Part shown: positions 8,472 through 17,274 of the stretch, piece by piece | Layout of the letters: every line of letters starts with the position of its first letter | Position numbering within the stretch: the stretch's first letter is position 1 | NCBI RefSeq assembly: GCF_021389975.1 | Contig: NZ_CP089981.1 | Location: 3,931,501 to 3,995,500, forward strand | Direction: 5' to 3' | From: Fulvivirga ulvae | GTDB taxonomy: Bacteria; Bacteroidota; Bacteroidia; Cytophagales; Cyclobacteriaceae | Length of the DNA stretch: 64,000 nucleotides | The notes under the pieces: model-generated | Told to the model about the DNA's origin: nothing | The model's database searches: none | The model's input: only the letters and a program-made list of their open reading frames with translations | Program-made: the position numbers and the translations under genes

Positions 8472-10343
8472 CTAATCCAGCCCTTCCAACTCCTTCAATT
8501 CTGTTTCAAATCCACTTGAAAGAATAGGGAAACGGCACCACGTTCTGGGGTCGACATTAAAATCATCCAGATGAAATGCCGGGGCGGTACGTTCCCGTTT
8601 CCACTGGTTACGGCTCCAAAGTCTGAAAAACTTCGCTATATGTGCCTTCAGCAAGGCACTGCTTTCCAGTTTTACTGCGTTTAGCGCATGGTAAACTTCA
8701 ACGGGTGATTTATGATCTCTGATTGCCAGTTTTTCAATCTCGACAATAATAGGATAGGGCATCAAGTCTGCTTCATCGGTTTGCTCCTGCGCCAATGGGC
8801 GCAATTCTGCACTGGGCTGAAGATTGTTGACATAATTCAGCGCTTTGTAGTTTAGATTTCTCTCGGCCCATCGTAGCCAGGTAATAATAAAGTGTTTATC
8901 AACAGCCGCTATGGGTGCAATACTTCCACTAGTGTCTCCGTCCATGGTGGCGTATCCTACATCTGCCTCGCTCCGGTTAGAGGTAGTGAGTAGCAGCGCA
9001 CTTTCTATGTTTGCCAACATCCAGATGATAGGAGACCGTGAACGGGCCTGGATGTTTTGAAGAGCAATGTCATCAGTTTCCCAGGTAAGCGGCCTGTTTA
9101 AAACCTTTTCAATTTTTTTTGTGTATGAGTTGACTTCATCATCAATTAACCAGGAGTAAAAGGTAGCACCAATGGAGTCTGCCAGCTCTTTTGCAGACCG
9201 GAATGTAGCTTCAGAACTATTTACAGTGCCTTGATATGCGCAGGTAAGTACCTGGGAAGTTATATATTTAATGGCTGATGACTCATCTGTATTATTGACT
9301 GCTCCAAGTGTTTTTATACCCGTTTTATTTACGAAACCTTCAATACCCAGTTCTTCAACTCCTCGCCTTACCATCTCAGCAACTAATACAGCTATTGAGG
9401 AAGAATCGGCCCCGCCGCTTAGTGATAATACAAAGCCGTTACTATGGCTTTTTCTGAGATAATCGAATAATGCGAGTGAAGATGCTTTAACGAATTCGGT
9501 ATTTTTATCTCTTGGCCACTCGCCGGGTGCAGGATATACTTCGTGCTCATTGCTAAAATCTATATCGGCATATTGGAGCTGCATATTTTTATAGGAAAGC
9601 CACTCATTTCTTTTGATCAGCTTTCCATAGCGTGCTATTAGTATTTCGCCGTCATAGATCATCCTTCCTGCCTCATTGCCCAACAGGTTGGCATATACAT
9701 AGGTGCAATGAAAGTTTTTCGAGCTATCTACAACCAGTTTTTCCCGCAGGCGGGTTTTTTCGAAAGCAAAATGACTTGCACTTGGGTTAAGTATAAGGTT
9801 GACTTTCTTTTCAAACAATCGACATGCGGGACGTATTTGCCGCCAGGCGTCTTCACATATTTCAAAACCAATCTTAACGTCTTCAATTTCAAATATGATA
9901 TCGCCAAACTCATACTCATCTTCCCCGATTACGATTTTATCTGTTACTTCTGGCTTCCAGGGGGTGAACCATCTGGGTTCATAATGCACACCGTCACCGG
10001 CCATATTTTGTTTGGCATAGAACCCCAGAATTTGCTCATTGCGAATAAGGCAGGTGGCATTGTAAAAGCAGCCCTCATGTTTTACAGGGAGGCCTATAGC
10101 TACTGTAATGTTCTTGCAATAGGTTTTTGCCTCAAGCAGACAGTTCATAGCTTTTATATAAAGCCATTCGCTGAGAAATACATCTTCACAGCCATAGCCT
10201 GTAATGCACAACTCAGGCAGGCATAATATGTCCACACCTTTCTCAATGGCATGGTTTATGGCTTCGCGGATGTTGTTAAGGTTGTTTTCCCATGCCAGGG
10301 GAGTTTGATTTAATGTAGCTCCTGCTATTCTGAATTTAGACAC
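8472..10343 (-). CDS. nadE: Glutamine-dependent NAD+ synthetase
   Basis: This enzyme amidates nicotinic acid adenine dinucleotide to NAD+ in the cytoplasm, using ammonia from glutamine. Residues 1-280 form the nitrilase-type glutaminase domain with the catalytic triad Glu44 (LPELCITGYG), Lys111 (YAKQNMAGDG) and Cys163 (FEICEDAWR). Residues about 285-600 form the NAD synthetase domain, with the ATP pyrophosphatase loop SGGADSS at 309-315 and the downstream motif TTSNRSEADVGYATMDGDTSG. At 623 residues it has the usual length for the two-domain form. It is transcribed from a single gene between the convergent WG-repeat gene and the rnc operon. Confidence 0.96.
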   Translation of the reverse strand: MSKFRIAGATLNQTPLAWENNLNNIREAINHAIEKGVDILCLPELCITGYGCEDVFLSEWLYIKAMNCLLEAKTYCKNITVAIGLPVKHEGCFYNATCLIRNEQILGFYAKQNMAGDGVHYEPRWFTPWKPEVTDKIVIGEDEYEFGDIIFEIEDVKIGFEICEDAWRQIRPACRLFEKKVNLILNPSASHFAFEKTRLREKLVVDSSKNFHCTYVYANLLGNEAGRMIYDGEILIARYGKLIKRNEWLSYKNMQLQYADIDFSNEHEVYPAPGEWPRDKNTEFVKASSLALFDYLRKSHSNGFVLSLSGGADSSSIAVLVAEMVRRGVEELGIEGFVNKTGIKTLGAVNNTDESSAIKYITSQVLTCAYQGTVNSSEATFRSAKELADSIGATFYSWLIDDEVNSYTKKIEKVLNRPLTWETDDIALQNIQARSRSPIIWMLANIESALLLTTSNRSEADVGYATMDGDTSGSIAPIAAVDKHFIITWLRWAERNLNYKALNYVNNLQPSAELRPLAQEQTDEADLMPYPIIVEIEKLAIRDHKSPVEVYHALNAVKLESSALLKAHIAKFFRLWSRNQWKRERTAPAFHLDDFNVDPRTWCRFPILSSGFETELKELEGLD

Positions 10344-10389
10344 GTACGGATATGTTTTGATCTGAAATCGATAGCGAATATCGGAATCT

Positions 10390-11133
10390 TTAGTTTAAGT
10401 CCAATAGTTCACATGACTTTTGGGCGGCGTCCTGCTCAGCTTTTTTCTTACTGTGCCCAAACCCTTTGCCAAGGGGTTCATCGTCTACAAATACCTGGGC
10501 GGTAAACTCCCGGTGATGTTTCTCATTTTTAACACTGATGATCTCAAACTTAACATCTCTATTTTCTTTTTGAGACCATTCAATAATCTTGCTTTTGTAA
10601 TTTGGGTTTGATTTTATGACTTCATCGATGTTCAGGTAGGGGATGATGAGCTTGTCTATAATGAAGTGCTTGCAGTATGAATACCCTTTGTCCAGATAAA
10701 CAGCGCCAACGATAGCTTCGAGTGTATCACCGTATAAGGACTTGTGGGATAGTTTGCCTTTTTTCTTTTGGTCGTACTCAACAACCTGATTAAGGCCTAT
10801 TCTTTTGCCTATGTTATTTAATGATTCTCTGTTTACGATCCTGGACCGTATCTCGGTGAGAAAACCTTCTTCTTTGAAGGGGAAAGTTTTGAAGAGATAG
10901 TCGGCTACAGCAGCTCCGAGAATGGCATCGCCTAAGTATTCGAGCCTCTCATTGGACTCTCTTAGTCCCTGGCTGTTATGTTTGGCTACAGAGCTGTGTT
11001 TTATGGCAAGTCTGTATAGTTCTAGGTTAAAAGGCTTACTACCGACAATTGTCTTAATAGCGGTAATAAGCCTTTTGTCTTTTTCAGATTTTCTCTTAAA
11101 AATATTAATGAAGCGCCTTACAGCACGATGCAC
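10390..11133 (-). CDS. rnc: Ribonuclease III
   Basis: RNase III cuts double-stranded RNA and matures rRNA and mRNA. The catalytic helix NERLEYLGDAIL carries Glu62/Glu65 and Asp69, and the second half of the site, GDTLEAIVGAVYLD, supplies Asp136 and Glu139. A double-stranded RNA-binding domain occupies about 180-245, ending in GFGHSKKKAEQDAAQKSCELL. The length of 247 residues is typical, with a short basic N-terminal extension. It is the last gene of the acpP-fabF-rnc operon, an arrangement conserved in many bacteria, and starts 5 bp after the fabF stop. Confidence 0.96.
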   Translation of the reverse strand: MHRAVRRFINIFKRKSEKDKRLITAIKTIVGSKPFNLELYRLAIKHSSVAKHNSQGLRESNERLEYLGDAILGAAVADYLFKTFPFKEEGFLTEIRSRIVNRESLNNIGKRIGLNQVVEYDQKKKGKLSHKSLYGDTLEAIVGAVYLDKGYSYCKHFIIDKLIIPYLNIDEVIKSNPNYKSKIIEWSQKENRDVKFEIISVKNEKHHREFTAQVFVDDEPLGKGFGHSKKKAEQDAAQKSCELLDLN

Positions 11134-11138
11134 AGTTC

Positions 11139-12386
11139 TTAAATTTTTCTAAAAATAATAGAGGTGTTATGTCCTCCGAACCCAAATGTATTGCTTAGCG
11201 CTACATTGATCTCTCTCTCCTGGGCTTTATTAAAAGTCAAATTTAATTTATTGTCCAATTGATCGTCATCTGTAAAATGGTTGATGGTTGGCGGTACAAT
11301 ATTGTTTTGTATTGCCATCACACAAGCTACTGCTTCAATAGCTCCGGCAGCTCCAAGCAGGTGGCCTGTCATGGATTTTGTAGAGCTAATATTGAGCTTG
11401 TAAGCATGATCACCAAAAACCTTTTTGATGGCCAATGTTTCGCTAATATCACCAAGCGGAGTTGATGTACCATGAACGTTGATATAATCTACATCTTCCG
11501 GTTTTATCTTCGCATCGGCAAGTGCGTTTATCATTACATTGGTTGCACCAAGCCCCTCGGGGTGTGGTGCTGTAATATGATAAGCATCTGCAGACATGCC
11601 TCCTCCTATTATTTCAGCGTATATTTTAGCTCCGCGTGCTTTGGCATGCTCGTATTCCTCAAGAATAAGAGCGCCTGCACCTTCGCCCAATACAAATCCG
11701 TCCCTGTCTTTATCAAAGGGCCTGGATGCTGTTTCCGGGGAGTCGTTGCGTTCCGAAAGTGCCTTCATGGCATTAAATCCTCCCATGCCTGCTTCTGTTA
11801 CAGCGGCTTCGCTACCACCTGAAATGGCAACATCCATATGCCCGAGCCTGATGTAGTTCAATGCGTCTATTAGCGCATTGGTGGCTGATGCACATGCCGA
11901 AACGGTAACAAAATTTGGTCCATGGAATCCATACTTGATGGAGATATATCCGGCACTGATATCAGCGATCATTTTAGGGATGAAGAATGGGTTAAACCTC
12001 GGCGTGTTATCACCGTTGGCATAACTCTTAACTTCCTCCTGAAATGTTTTAAGTCCGCCGATACCTGAGCCCCATATTACCCCTGCTTTATTCAAGTCTA
12101 TAGCTTCCAGGTCTAATTTCGAGTCTTTAATAGCTTCATCAGCAACTACCATGGCATATTGAGTGAAAGGATCCATTTTACGGGCCTCTTTTCTGTCAAA
12201 ATGCTGCTCTGCATCGAAGTTCTTAACCTCACATGCGAATTGCGTACGAAATTTCTCTGGATCGAATCTGGTTATACGAGCGGCACCGCTTACACCATGC
12301 TTAAGGCCTTCCCAGTACTCCGGGGCCGTGTTTCCTATGGGTGTGAGTGCGCCTATGCCTGTTACTACAACTCTTCTTAACGTCAT
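11139..12386 (-). CDS. fabF: Beta-ketoacyl-ACP synthase II
   Basis: FabF condenses malonyl-ACP with a growing acyl-ACP in type II fatty acid synthesis. The thiolase-fold catalytic triad is complete: Cys165 in VSACASATN, His305 in NVHGTSTPLGD, and His342 in STKSMTGHLLGAAGAIE. Length (415) and start (MTLRRVVVTGIGALTPIG) are standard. The gene follows acpP by 38 bp on the same strand and precedes rnc, so the ACP substrate carrier and its condensing enzyme are made together. The operon promoter upstream of acpP carries a dyad that could let a fatty-acid regulator control both. Confidence 0.97.
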   Translation of the reverse strand: MTLRRVVVTGIGALTPIGNTAPEYWEGLKHGVSGAARITRFDPEKFRTQFACEVKNFDAEQHFDRKEARKMDPFTQYAMVVADEAIKDSKLDLEAIDLNKAGVIWGSGIGGLKTFQEEVKSYANGDNTPRFNPFFIPKMIADISAGYISIKYGFHGPNFVTVSACASATNALIDALNYIRLGHMDVAISGGSEAAVTEAGMGGFNAMKALSERNDSPETASRPFDKDRDGFVLGEGAGALILEEYEHAKARGAKIYAEIIGGGMSADAYHITAPHPEGLGATNVMINALADAKIKPEDVDYINVHGTSTPLGDISETLAIKKVFGDHAYKLNISSTKSMTGHLLGAAGAIEAVACVMAIQNNIVPPTINHFTDDDQLDNKLNLTFNKAQEREINVALSNTFGFGGHNTSIIFRKI

Positions 12387-12424
12387 AAAAGAAGTTTAGA
12401 AATGAATAAAGAGGGTGGTTTATA

Positions 12425-12661
12425 TTATTTTACGTTTTCTTCCAAGTAAGAGATGGCCTGGCCAACTGTTGATATATTCTCTGCCTGATCATCAGGAATA
12501 GAAATGTTGAATTCTTTCTCAAATTCCATGATCAATTCAACAGTATCTAAAGAATCGGCTCCTAAATCGTTAGTGAAACTTGCTTCAGGAGTAACCTCTG
12601 ACTCTTCAACTCCCAATTTATCAATAATGATTGATTTAACTTTTTGTGCTATTTCAGACAT
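12425..12661 (-). CDS. acpP: Acyl carrier protein
   Basis: This is a 78-residue acidic helical protein. The phosphopantetheine attachment site is Ser37 in the motif LGADSLDTVEL, and the flanking sequence has the classic ACP pattern (FTNDLGADSLD, then EFEKEFNISIPDDQAENI). It carries acyl intermediates for fatty acid and lipid synthesis. It is the first gene of the acpP-fabF-rnc operon. Its promoter region is described separately. Confidence 0.97.
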   Translation of the reverse strand: MSEIAQKVKSIIIDKLGVEESEVTPEASFTNDLGADSLDTVELIMEFEKEFNISIPDDQAENISTVGQAISYLEENVK

Positions 12662-12692
12662 GTTTTTAATGATTTAATAGTTAAAATATCTG

Positions 12693-12724
12693 CAAAGAAA
12701 TACATTAAATGTATTAATGTCAAA
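12693..12724 (-). promoter_or_regulatory. acpP promoter with a dyad in the spacer
   Basis: On the minus strand a TTTG (complement of 12721-12724) is followed by 24 bp and a second TTTG (complement of 12693-12696), matching -33/-7 spacing for Bacteroidota promoters. The spacer holds a perfect 7-bp inverted repeat: ACATTAA at 12702-12708 and TTAATGT at 12714-12720, with a 5-bp centre. A dyad placed between the promoter elements is a typical repressor site. The identity of the regulator is unknown. Confidence 0.5.
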
Positions 12725-12814
12725 CAATTTAATTAAAGTTATTGACGGCGCTAAATTGCTAAAATTTCCTTAAAAACTCACTGTATACGCATAAATTTAA
12801 AGAACTTTGATGGT

Positions 12815-13234
12815 ATGAAAAAGACCCGGCTGATTGTTGAGTACGAATATGAGTTTGAATTAATAGGGGTAATTGCCTCCGTCAAATTCTATAAACTGGC
12901 CTGGGCTATAAACAAGAAACTGGATATCCGGCTGGTAAAACAGGAGGACTATACCATTGAAATGAAAGGGGGTGGGAAGACCTCTTTCAGCAACTATCTT
13001 TACCAGGTTGATGGCAAGTGTTTCAGGCTCTTCAGGAACAGGTCAGTAGAGGGTGAAAATGCCTATTTAATACCAGAATTACCGCACTTTGACTATGTGA
13101 TAAAAATAGATGAGCAGTCGCAATCGTTTGCAAAAGAAGAAATTTTAAAAGAATTAAAAGAAGTCACATGGATTGAATATATTGCCGCCATCGAAGTAGA
13201 AAAACTGAAGTCTAAAGACAACTTTTTAACTTGA
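12815..13234 (+). CDS. IPExxxVDY family protein
   Basis: This 139-residue protein belongs to the Bacteroidota IPExxxVDY family. The name motif appears as LIPELPHFDYVI at about residues 85-96, with Phe where the family usually has Val. It is predicted soluble, alpha/beta, with no signal peptide. The N-terminal MKKTRLIVEYEYEFELIGV and the aromatic FRLFRNRSV stretch are typical of the family. No function is established. It directly precedes pyk with only 2 bp between stop and ATG, a neighbourhood that suggests co-transcription and perhaps a link to central metabolism, although that is inference. Confidence 0.85.
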   Translation: MKKTRLIVEYEYEFELIGVIASVKFYKLAWAINKKLDIRLVKQEDYTIEMKGGGKTSFSNYLYQVDGKCFRLFRNRSVEGENAYLIPELPHFDYVIKIDEQSQSFAKEEILKELKEVTWIEYIAAIEVEKLKSKDNFLT

Positions 13235-13236
13235 TT

Positions 13237-14667
13237 ATGGATCAACAAATACAATTTAATAAGACAAAGATCATCGCTACTGTCGGGCCAGCCTCGAGCG
13301 ATAAAAAAATTCTGAAAAAGCTCATCGAAGAGGGAGTTGATATTTTCAGACTTAACTTTTCACACGGTACACATGAAGACCACCTTAAAGTAATAAAGAG
13401 TGTACGTGAATTGAATGAAGAAATGAACGCCTGCGTTTGTCTCCTGCAGGACCTTCAGGGACCGAAGATCAGGGTCGGAGAAGTGGAGAAAGGCGCAAAG
13501 CTTAAATCCGGTCAGCAATTTACAATTACTATTGAAGAGATTGTAGGGCATTCAAAGATGGCCAGTACTGTTTATCAGGACCTCCCTAAAGATGTAGCGG
13601 TGGGAGATATGATCCTTATCGATGATGGGAAGATAGAATTAAAGGTTACAGATATCAAAAATACTGAGGTAGTAACGGAGGTTGTGTACGGGGGCAAACT
13701 AAAATCCAGAAAAGGTATTAATATGCCTTTTACCAAAGTTTCTGCTCCTTCTTTAACCGATAAAGATGTAAAAGATCTGGAGTTTGGGCTGGCCAATGAC
13801 GTTGAATGGGTGGCTCTTTCTTTTGTAAGAACGGCTGACGACATTAATAATCTCAGGGAGAGAATTAAGGCTGCAGGAAAACAAACCAAGATTATAGCCA
13901 AGGTAGAGAAGCCGGAAGCCATAGGGAATATAGATGCTATTATAGATGCAGCAGATGCTGTAATGGTGGCACGTGGTGACCTGGGTGTGGAGATATTTAT
14001 GGAAGAAGTGCCAATGGCACAAAAGATGATCGTAAGAAAATGCAACAAACTGGCTAAACCTGTAATTATTGCCACCCAGATGATGGAAAGCATGATTGAG
14101 AGCCCGAGACCTACGAGAGCGGAAACCAATGATGTGGCTAACGCAGTAATGGACGGAGCCGACGCATTGATGCTTTCTGCCGAGACGGCTGCCGGAGCTT
14201 ACCCTGTAGAAGTGATCAGGAGTATGGTTAAAACCATTACCAGTGTTGAGAGACAAGCCGATGTATATTTTCGTCATGACCTACCTGATCAGGATGATCC
14301 TTTGTTTTATAATAATACATTGGTGCTGGCGGCATGCAGACTGGCAAAAGCATCCAAGGCAAAGGCAATTATAGGTATGACCCAATCAGGATATACAGCC
14401 TTTAAGCTTTCGTCGCACCGGCCAAAGGCCAACATATTTATATTTACCAGCAACAGGCCGTTGTTAAATACCATAAACCTTATCTGGGGAGTGAGAGGTT
14501 ACTACTATGATAAGGAGGTTTCAACGGATGATACTTTTGCCGATATAGAGGAAATCCTAAAAGAAAAAGGCCATATCCAAAGTGGAGATATATTCATTAC
14601 CACAGCAAGCATGCCTATACACGCACGCGGACGGACAAATACAGTTAAACTGAATGTTGTTGAGTAG
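13237..14667 (+). CDS. pyk: Pyruvate kinase
   Basis: Pyruvate kinase converts phosphoenolpyruvate and ADP to pyruvate and ATP, the last step of glycolysis. Visible hallmarks are TKIIATVGPAS at the N-terminus, FRLNFSHGTHEDH, the catalytic-lysine region KIIAKVEKPEAIGNID, and the metal-binding segment MVARGDLGVEIFMEEVP. ATQMMESMIESPRPTRAETNDVANAVMDGADALMLS follows in pieces as the active-site helix. A C-terminal domain completes the usual 476 residues. The start is the ATG at 13237; an upstream in-frame TTG at 13231 overlaps the preceding gene's stop and is unlikely. A strong terminator follows. Confidence 0.97.
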   Translation: MDQQIQFNKTKIIATVGPASSDKKILKKLIEEGVDIFRLNFSHGTHEDHLKVIKSVRELNEEMNACVCLLQDLQGPKIRVGEVEKGAKLKSGQQFTITIEEIVGHSKMASTVYQDLPKDVAVGDMILIDDGKIELKVTDIKNTEVVTEVVYGGKLKSRKGINMPFTKVSAPSLTDKDVKDLEFGLANDVEWVALSFVRTADDINNLRERIKAAGKQTKIIAKVEKPEAIGNIDAIIDAADAVMVARGDLGVEIFMEEVPMAQKMIVRKCNKLAKPVIIATQMMESMIESPRPTRAETNDVANAVMDGADALMLSAETAAGAYPVEVIRSMVKTITSVERQADVYFRHDLPDQDDPLFYNNTLVLAACRLAKASKAKAIIGMTQSGYTAFKLSSHRPKANIFIFTSNRPLLNTINLIWGVRGYYYDKEVSTDDTFADIEEILKEKGHIQSGDIFITTASMPIHARGRTNTVKLNVVE

Positions 14668-14677
14668 GCATTTGCAT

Positions 14678-14724
14678 CTTTACTTGTCAGGACCAATTGT
14701 TGGGCCTGACAAGTAAAGTTTTTT
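14678..14724 (+). terminator. Intrinsic terminator of pyk
   Basis: A perfect 14-bp stem pairs CTTTACTTGTCAGG (14678-14691) with CCTGACAAGTAAAG (14705-14718), with a 13-nt loop, followed by a run of six T from 14719. The T-run points to termination of the plus-strand pyk transcript. The left arm contains the stop codon of the convergent rqcH-like gene, so its last codons are part of the hairpin. Confidence 0.85.
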
Positions 14725-16240
14725 CCTCTTTATCTACCATCACGGCCCCTGCGGGATCTCCCTTTCTTTTTCTTACAAACTTTCTTGGGGTTACAATAAC
14801 CGGACAAAGGGTGTCTGATTTCCTTTTGGAGAAATGCGCCGCCAGTTCCGCCGCCTTTTCAATTACATCTTTAGGGAAAGGTTTACCGGCCTTATGTTTG
14901 ATAAGTACGTGCGATCCGCTTACATCCTTGGCGTGTAACCAAAGGTCATCTTTAAAAGAGTACTGCTGTAGCATCAGGTCATTGCTTCGTGCATTTTTAC
15001 CCACCCATATATCAAAACCGTCATAAGTGAAGGTATTAAATGGCAGATGTTCTTTCTTTTTTGATGATTGATGCTGATCCTTTTTTACAAGATTGCGAAG
15101 CGCCTTCAGGTTTTGTTCTTCCTCTATTATCAACTTTTGCTCTTCCAGAGCTTCAATAGTTTTTAGCTTTTGCTTAAGGTTGGTTTTTAGGTTTTCTATT
15201 TCTACAGACTGATTTTTGGATTTGCGGTAAAATGCTTCGGCATTTTTTTGGGGTGAAAGGTCACGTTTTAACTTAATAGTAAGAGGTGTGTTGTTGTCAT
15301 AGAAATTTTGGAGGGTAACCTCCTCAGCTTTAGGGCTAATTTGATGAAGGTTAGCCATCAAAATATCAGCTAATATACTGTAGTTGAGCCTGCTTTCTAT
15401 TTCCTCAAGTTTTTTCTGGGTTTTCTTTACATAACTCTCACTCTGCCTAAGCTGTTTATTGATATCGAGAAGTGCTTCATTTTTTATGCTATACAAGGCG
15501 TGTTCGCTAATATATTGTATGAAGAAATGGTCAATAGCTTTAAGAGGGTTATTAAATTCATGTTGTACTGACCCTATCCTCAATAAGCTGAGATGTAGCT
15601 GGTTGTCAATTTTTGTTATATAATACTTTTGATCTGTAAGTTGTGCCACCGTCTCTTCTATCAATTCCCATGATGAATCCGTATCCATGGCCTTAATACC
15701 TCTTTCCAAAAGATGCTTTTTAATTACCTTTCCAAAGGTGGGGAACAGTTCCTTATAATCTCCGCCTTGCTGTACAAAGGCGTTATAAGTTTGATCTATC
15801 GGTCGGTCCAGGTTTGTGATGCTAATTTCAAAATCTTTTTTCAGGCTTTTCTTAAACACCTCGGTAACCACATCATCTTTGAATAAGACAATGTTGGATC
15901 GGTTACCATGCATTTTGAATAACAGTTGATAATTGTTTTGAAATATTATGACAAAGGAACGTTCATTATCAAATTGCCGTACTTGCTCAACTACAGCCAT
16001 GGATATGTCAGTGAAGAGGTCTACACTGTTTTTCCGGGCCCGGCTGAAACCTTCAGGAAAGGACAGGCAACAAAAGGCAGGGTCGAGATGGGCCTTGATG
16101 TAGAACTCTTCGGTCTGACCTGTAAAACCAATTACCAGTTCATTTTTGTTTTGAGAAAAAGCCTCGACAAGCTGTAAACCAGTCAGTTTATGATCTAGTT
16201 GAGCGCTTAGGTCTTTTAAGAAATAATAGTTGTTGTGCAT
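14687..16240 (-). CDS. rqcH: NFACT-family ribosome quality control protein (RqcH-like)
   Basis: RqcH/Rqc2 proteins bind split 60S/50S subunits carrying stalled nascent chains and recruit tRNA-Ala to add alanine tails. This 517-residue protein has an NFACT-N-like domain at about 1-200 (ending the first part with HGNRSNIVLF). A coiled-coil region follows at about 260-395, rich in Leu/Lys/Glu (ESYVKKTQKKLEEIE, and IENLKTNLKQKLKTIEALEEQ). The C-terminal NFACT-R domain (DUF814) is at about 405-512, with DIWVGKNARSNDLML, DDLWLHAKDVSGSHVLIK and PRKFVRKRKGDPAGAV. It is slightly shorter than the Firmicute proteins (about 570). Its stop lies in the pyk terminator; its ATG shares one base with the stop of the upstream PhnP-like gene. 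Confidence 0.88.
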   Translation of the reverse strand: MHNNYYFLKDLSAQLDHKLTGLQLVEAFSQNKNELVIGFTGQTEEFYIKAHLDPAFCCLSFPEGFSRARKNSVDLFTDISMAVVEQVRQFDNERSFVIIFQNNYQLLFKMHGNRSNIVLFKDDVVTEVFKKSLKKDFEISITNLDRPIDQTYNAFVQQGGDYKELFPTFGKVIKKHLLERGIKAMDTDSSWELIEETVAQLTDQKYYITKIDNQLHLSLLRIGSVQHEFNNPLKAIDHFFIQYISEHALYSIKNEALLDINKQLRQSESYVKKTQKKLEEIESRLNYSILADILMANLHQISPKAEEVTLQNFYDNNTPLTIKLKRDLSPQKNAEAFYRKSKNQSVEIENLKTNLKQKLKTIEALEEQKLIIEEEQNLKALRNLVKKDQHQSSKKKEHLPFNTFTYDGFDIWVGKNARSNDLMLQQYSFKDDLWLHAKDVSGSHVLIKHKAGKPFPKDVIEKAAELAAHFSKRKSDTLCPVIVTPRKFVRKRKGDPAGAVMVDKEEKTLLVRPNNWS

Positions 16241-17001
16241 TACAAATCTATAACCAATCCGTCGTAGGCAAGGTTTATCCCTTCCGGGAGCAGGTCGTCT
16301 ACTTGTTTGTGAGGCCCCATTCTATGACTGATATGAGTGAAGTAGGTTGCCTCGGCTTTTATTTCAAGTGCCAGCTCTACCGCCTCATCAAGGTTGAAAT
16401 GTGAGACATGAGGTTCCTTTTGCAAGGCATTTAATACAAGCACCCTGGTACCTCTTATCTTATCTTTTTCTTCGGGGCTTATGTAGTTGGCATCTGTTAT
16501 ATAGGTGAAGTCCCCAACCCTGAATCCAAATACAGGTAATCGTAAGTGCATTACTTCTATAGGTGTAAAATTAATACCTGCTATGGAAAATGGGGTGTTG
16601 TCAATAGTGTGTACCTCCAGTTGGGGGACGCCCGGATATTTTTTTTCTCCAAATGCGTAGCTAAACTCCTGTTTTAACTGGGCAATAACATTTGGCCTGC
16701 CATAAATGGGCATATCTTTTTTCTGACGAAAGTTAAAGGCTCTTACGTCATCAAGACCCGCTGTATGGTCTTTGTGCTCATGAGTAAAAATAACGGCGTC
16801 AAGTTTTTTGACGCCTTCTCTGAGCATTTGTTGTCTGAAATCCGGCCCCGTATCTATTACAAAGCTTTGGCCATCTTTCTCAATATGAATGGATGTGCGC
16901 AACCTCTTATCTCTGAAGTCGAGAGATTGACATGCTGTACAGCCGCAAGCAATGACAGGCACACCCTGGGATGTTCCGGTTCCTAGAAGTGTAATTCTCA
17001 A
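16240..17001 (-). CDS. MBL-fold metallohydrolase, PhnP-like
   Basis: This is a 253-residue metallo-beta-lactamase-fold phosphodiesterase. The metal site HEHKDH is at 74-79. The structural zinc cluster CGCTAC (Cys19, Cys21, Cys24) is specific to the PhnP/RNase Z-like subgroup, and a late HISHRMGPHKQ supplies further ligands. PhnP hydrolyses cyclic phosphates in phosphonate breakdown, but no phn genes are nearby, so the substrate here is unknown; a general cyclic nucleotide or cyclic phosphate role is possible. It overlaps the upstream small gene by 4 bp (ATGA) and the downstream rqcH-like gene by 1 bp, making a tight operon. Confidence 0.87.
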   Translation of the reverse strand: MRITLLGTGTSQGVPVIACGCTACQSLDFRDKRLRTSIHIEKDGQSFVIDTGPDFRQQMLREGVKKLDAVIFTHEHKDHTAGLDDVRAFNFRQKKDMPIYGRPNVIAQLKQEFSYAFGEKKYPGVPQLEVHTIDNTPFSIAGINFTPIEVMHLRLPVFGFRVGDFTYITDANYISPEEKDKIRGTRVLVLNALQKEPHVSHFNLDEAVELALEIKAEATYFTHISHRMGPHKQVDDLLPEGINLAYDGLVIDL

Positions 17002-17273
17002 AGCTCAAGTTCGGTTTGTGCCAGTTCTAAATATAATTTTCGGTTTTTGTCGCTTAGCTGGTTTTTATCTATATCAACCGTTTTTATAATATCTAAAAGA
17101 CAATTGATCTTACCGTCCATTGCATAATACTTATTGACAATAATTACTTTATTCTCATTGAGAATGCACCAGCCTGACTTAAAGTTACCTCTTTCGTATC
17201 TAAGAATATATTCGGTTTCAGCCAGTAGATCTTCAAGCTTATTCAAAAAATGCTTAGAGTACTTAACACTCAT
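16998..17273 (-). CDS. Small conserved-looking protein of unknown function
   Basis: This is a 91-residue soluble protein with no signal peptide or membrane helix. It is mixed charged with an alpha-beta-alpha feel: helix KHFLNKLEDLLAETEYIL, strands GWCILNENKVIIVN, then a C-terminal helix rich in Leu/Lys. I recognise no family. It is wedged between the CheY-like regulator (1 bp gap) and the PhnP-like hydrolase (4 bp overlap), so it is almost certainly translated as part of that operon and may work with one of them. Confidence 0.75.
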   Translation of the reverse strand: MSVKYSKHFLNKLEDLLAETEYILRYERGNFKSGWCILNENKVIIVNKYYAMDGKINCLLDIIKTVDIDKNQLSDKNRKLYLELAQTELEL

Positions 17274-17274
17274 T

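Noticed and set aside
16240..17001. Phosphonate degradation by PhnP
   Set aside because: No other phn genes are nearby; the fold fits but the pathway does not.
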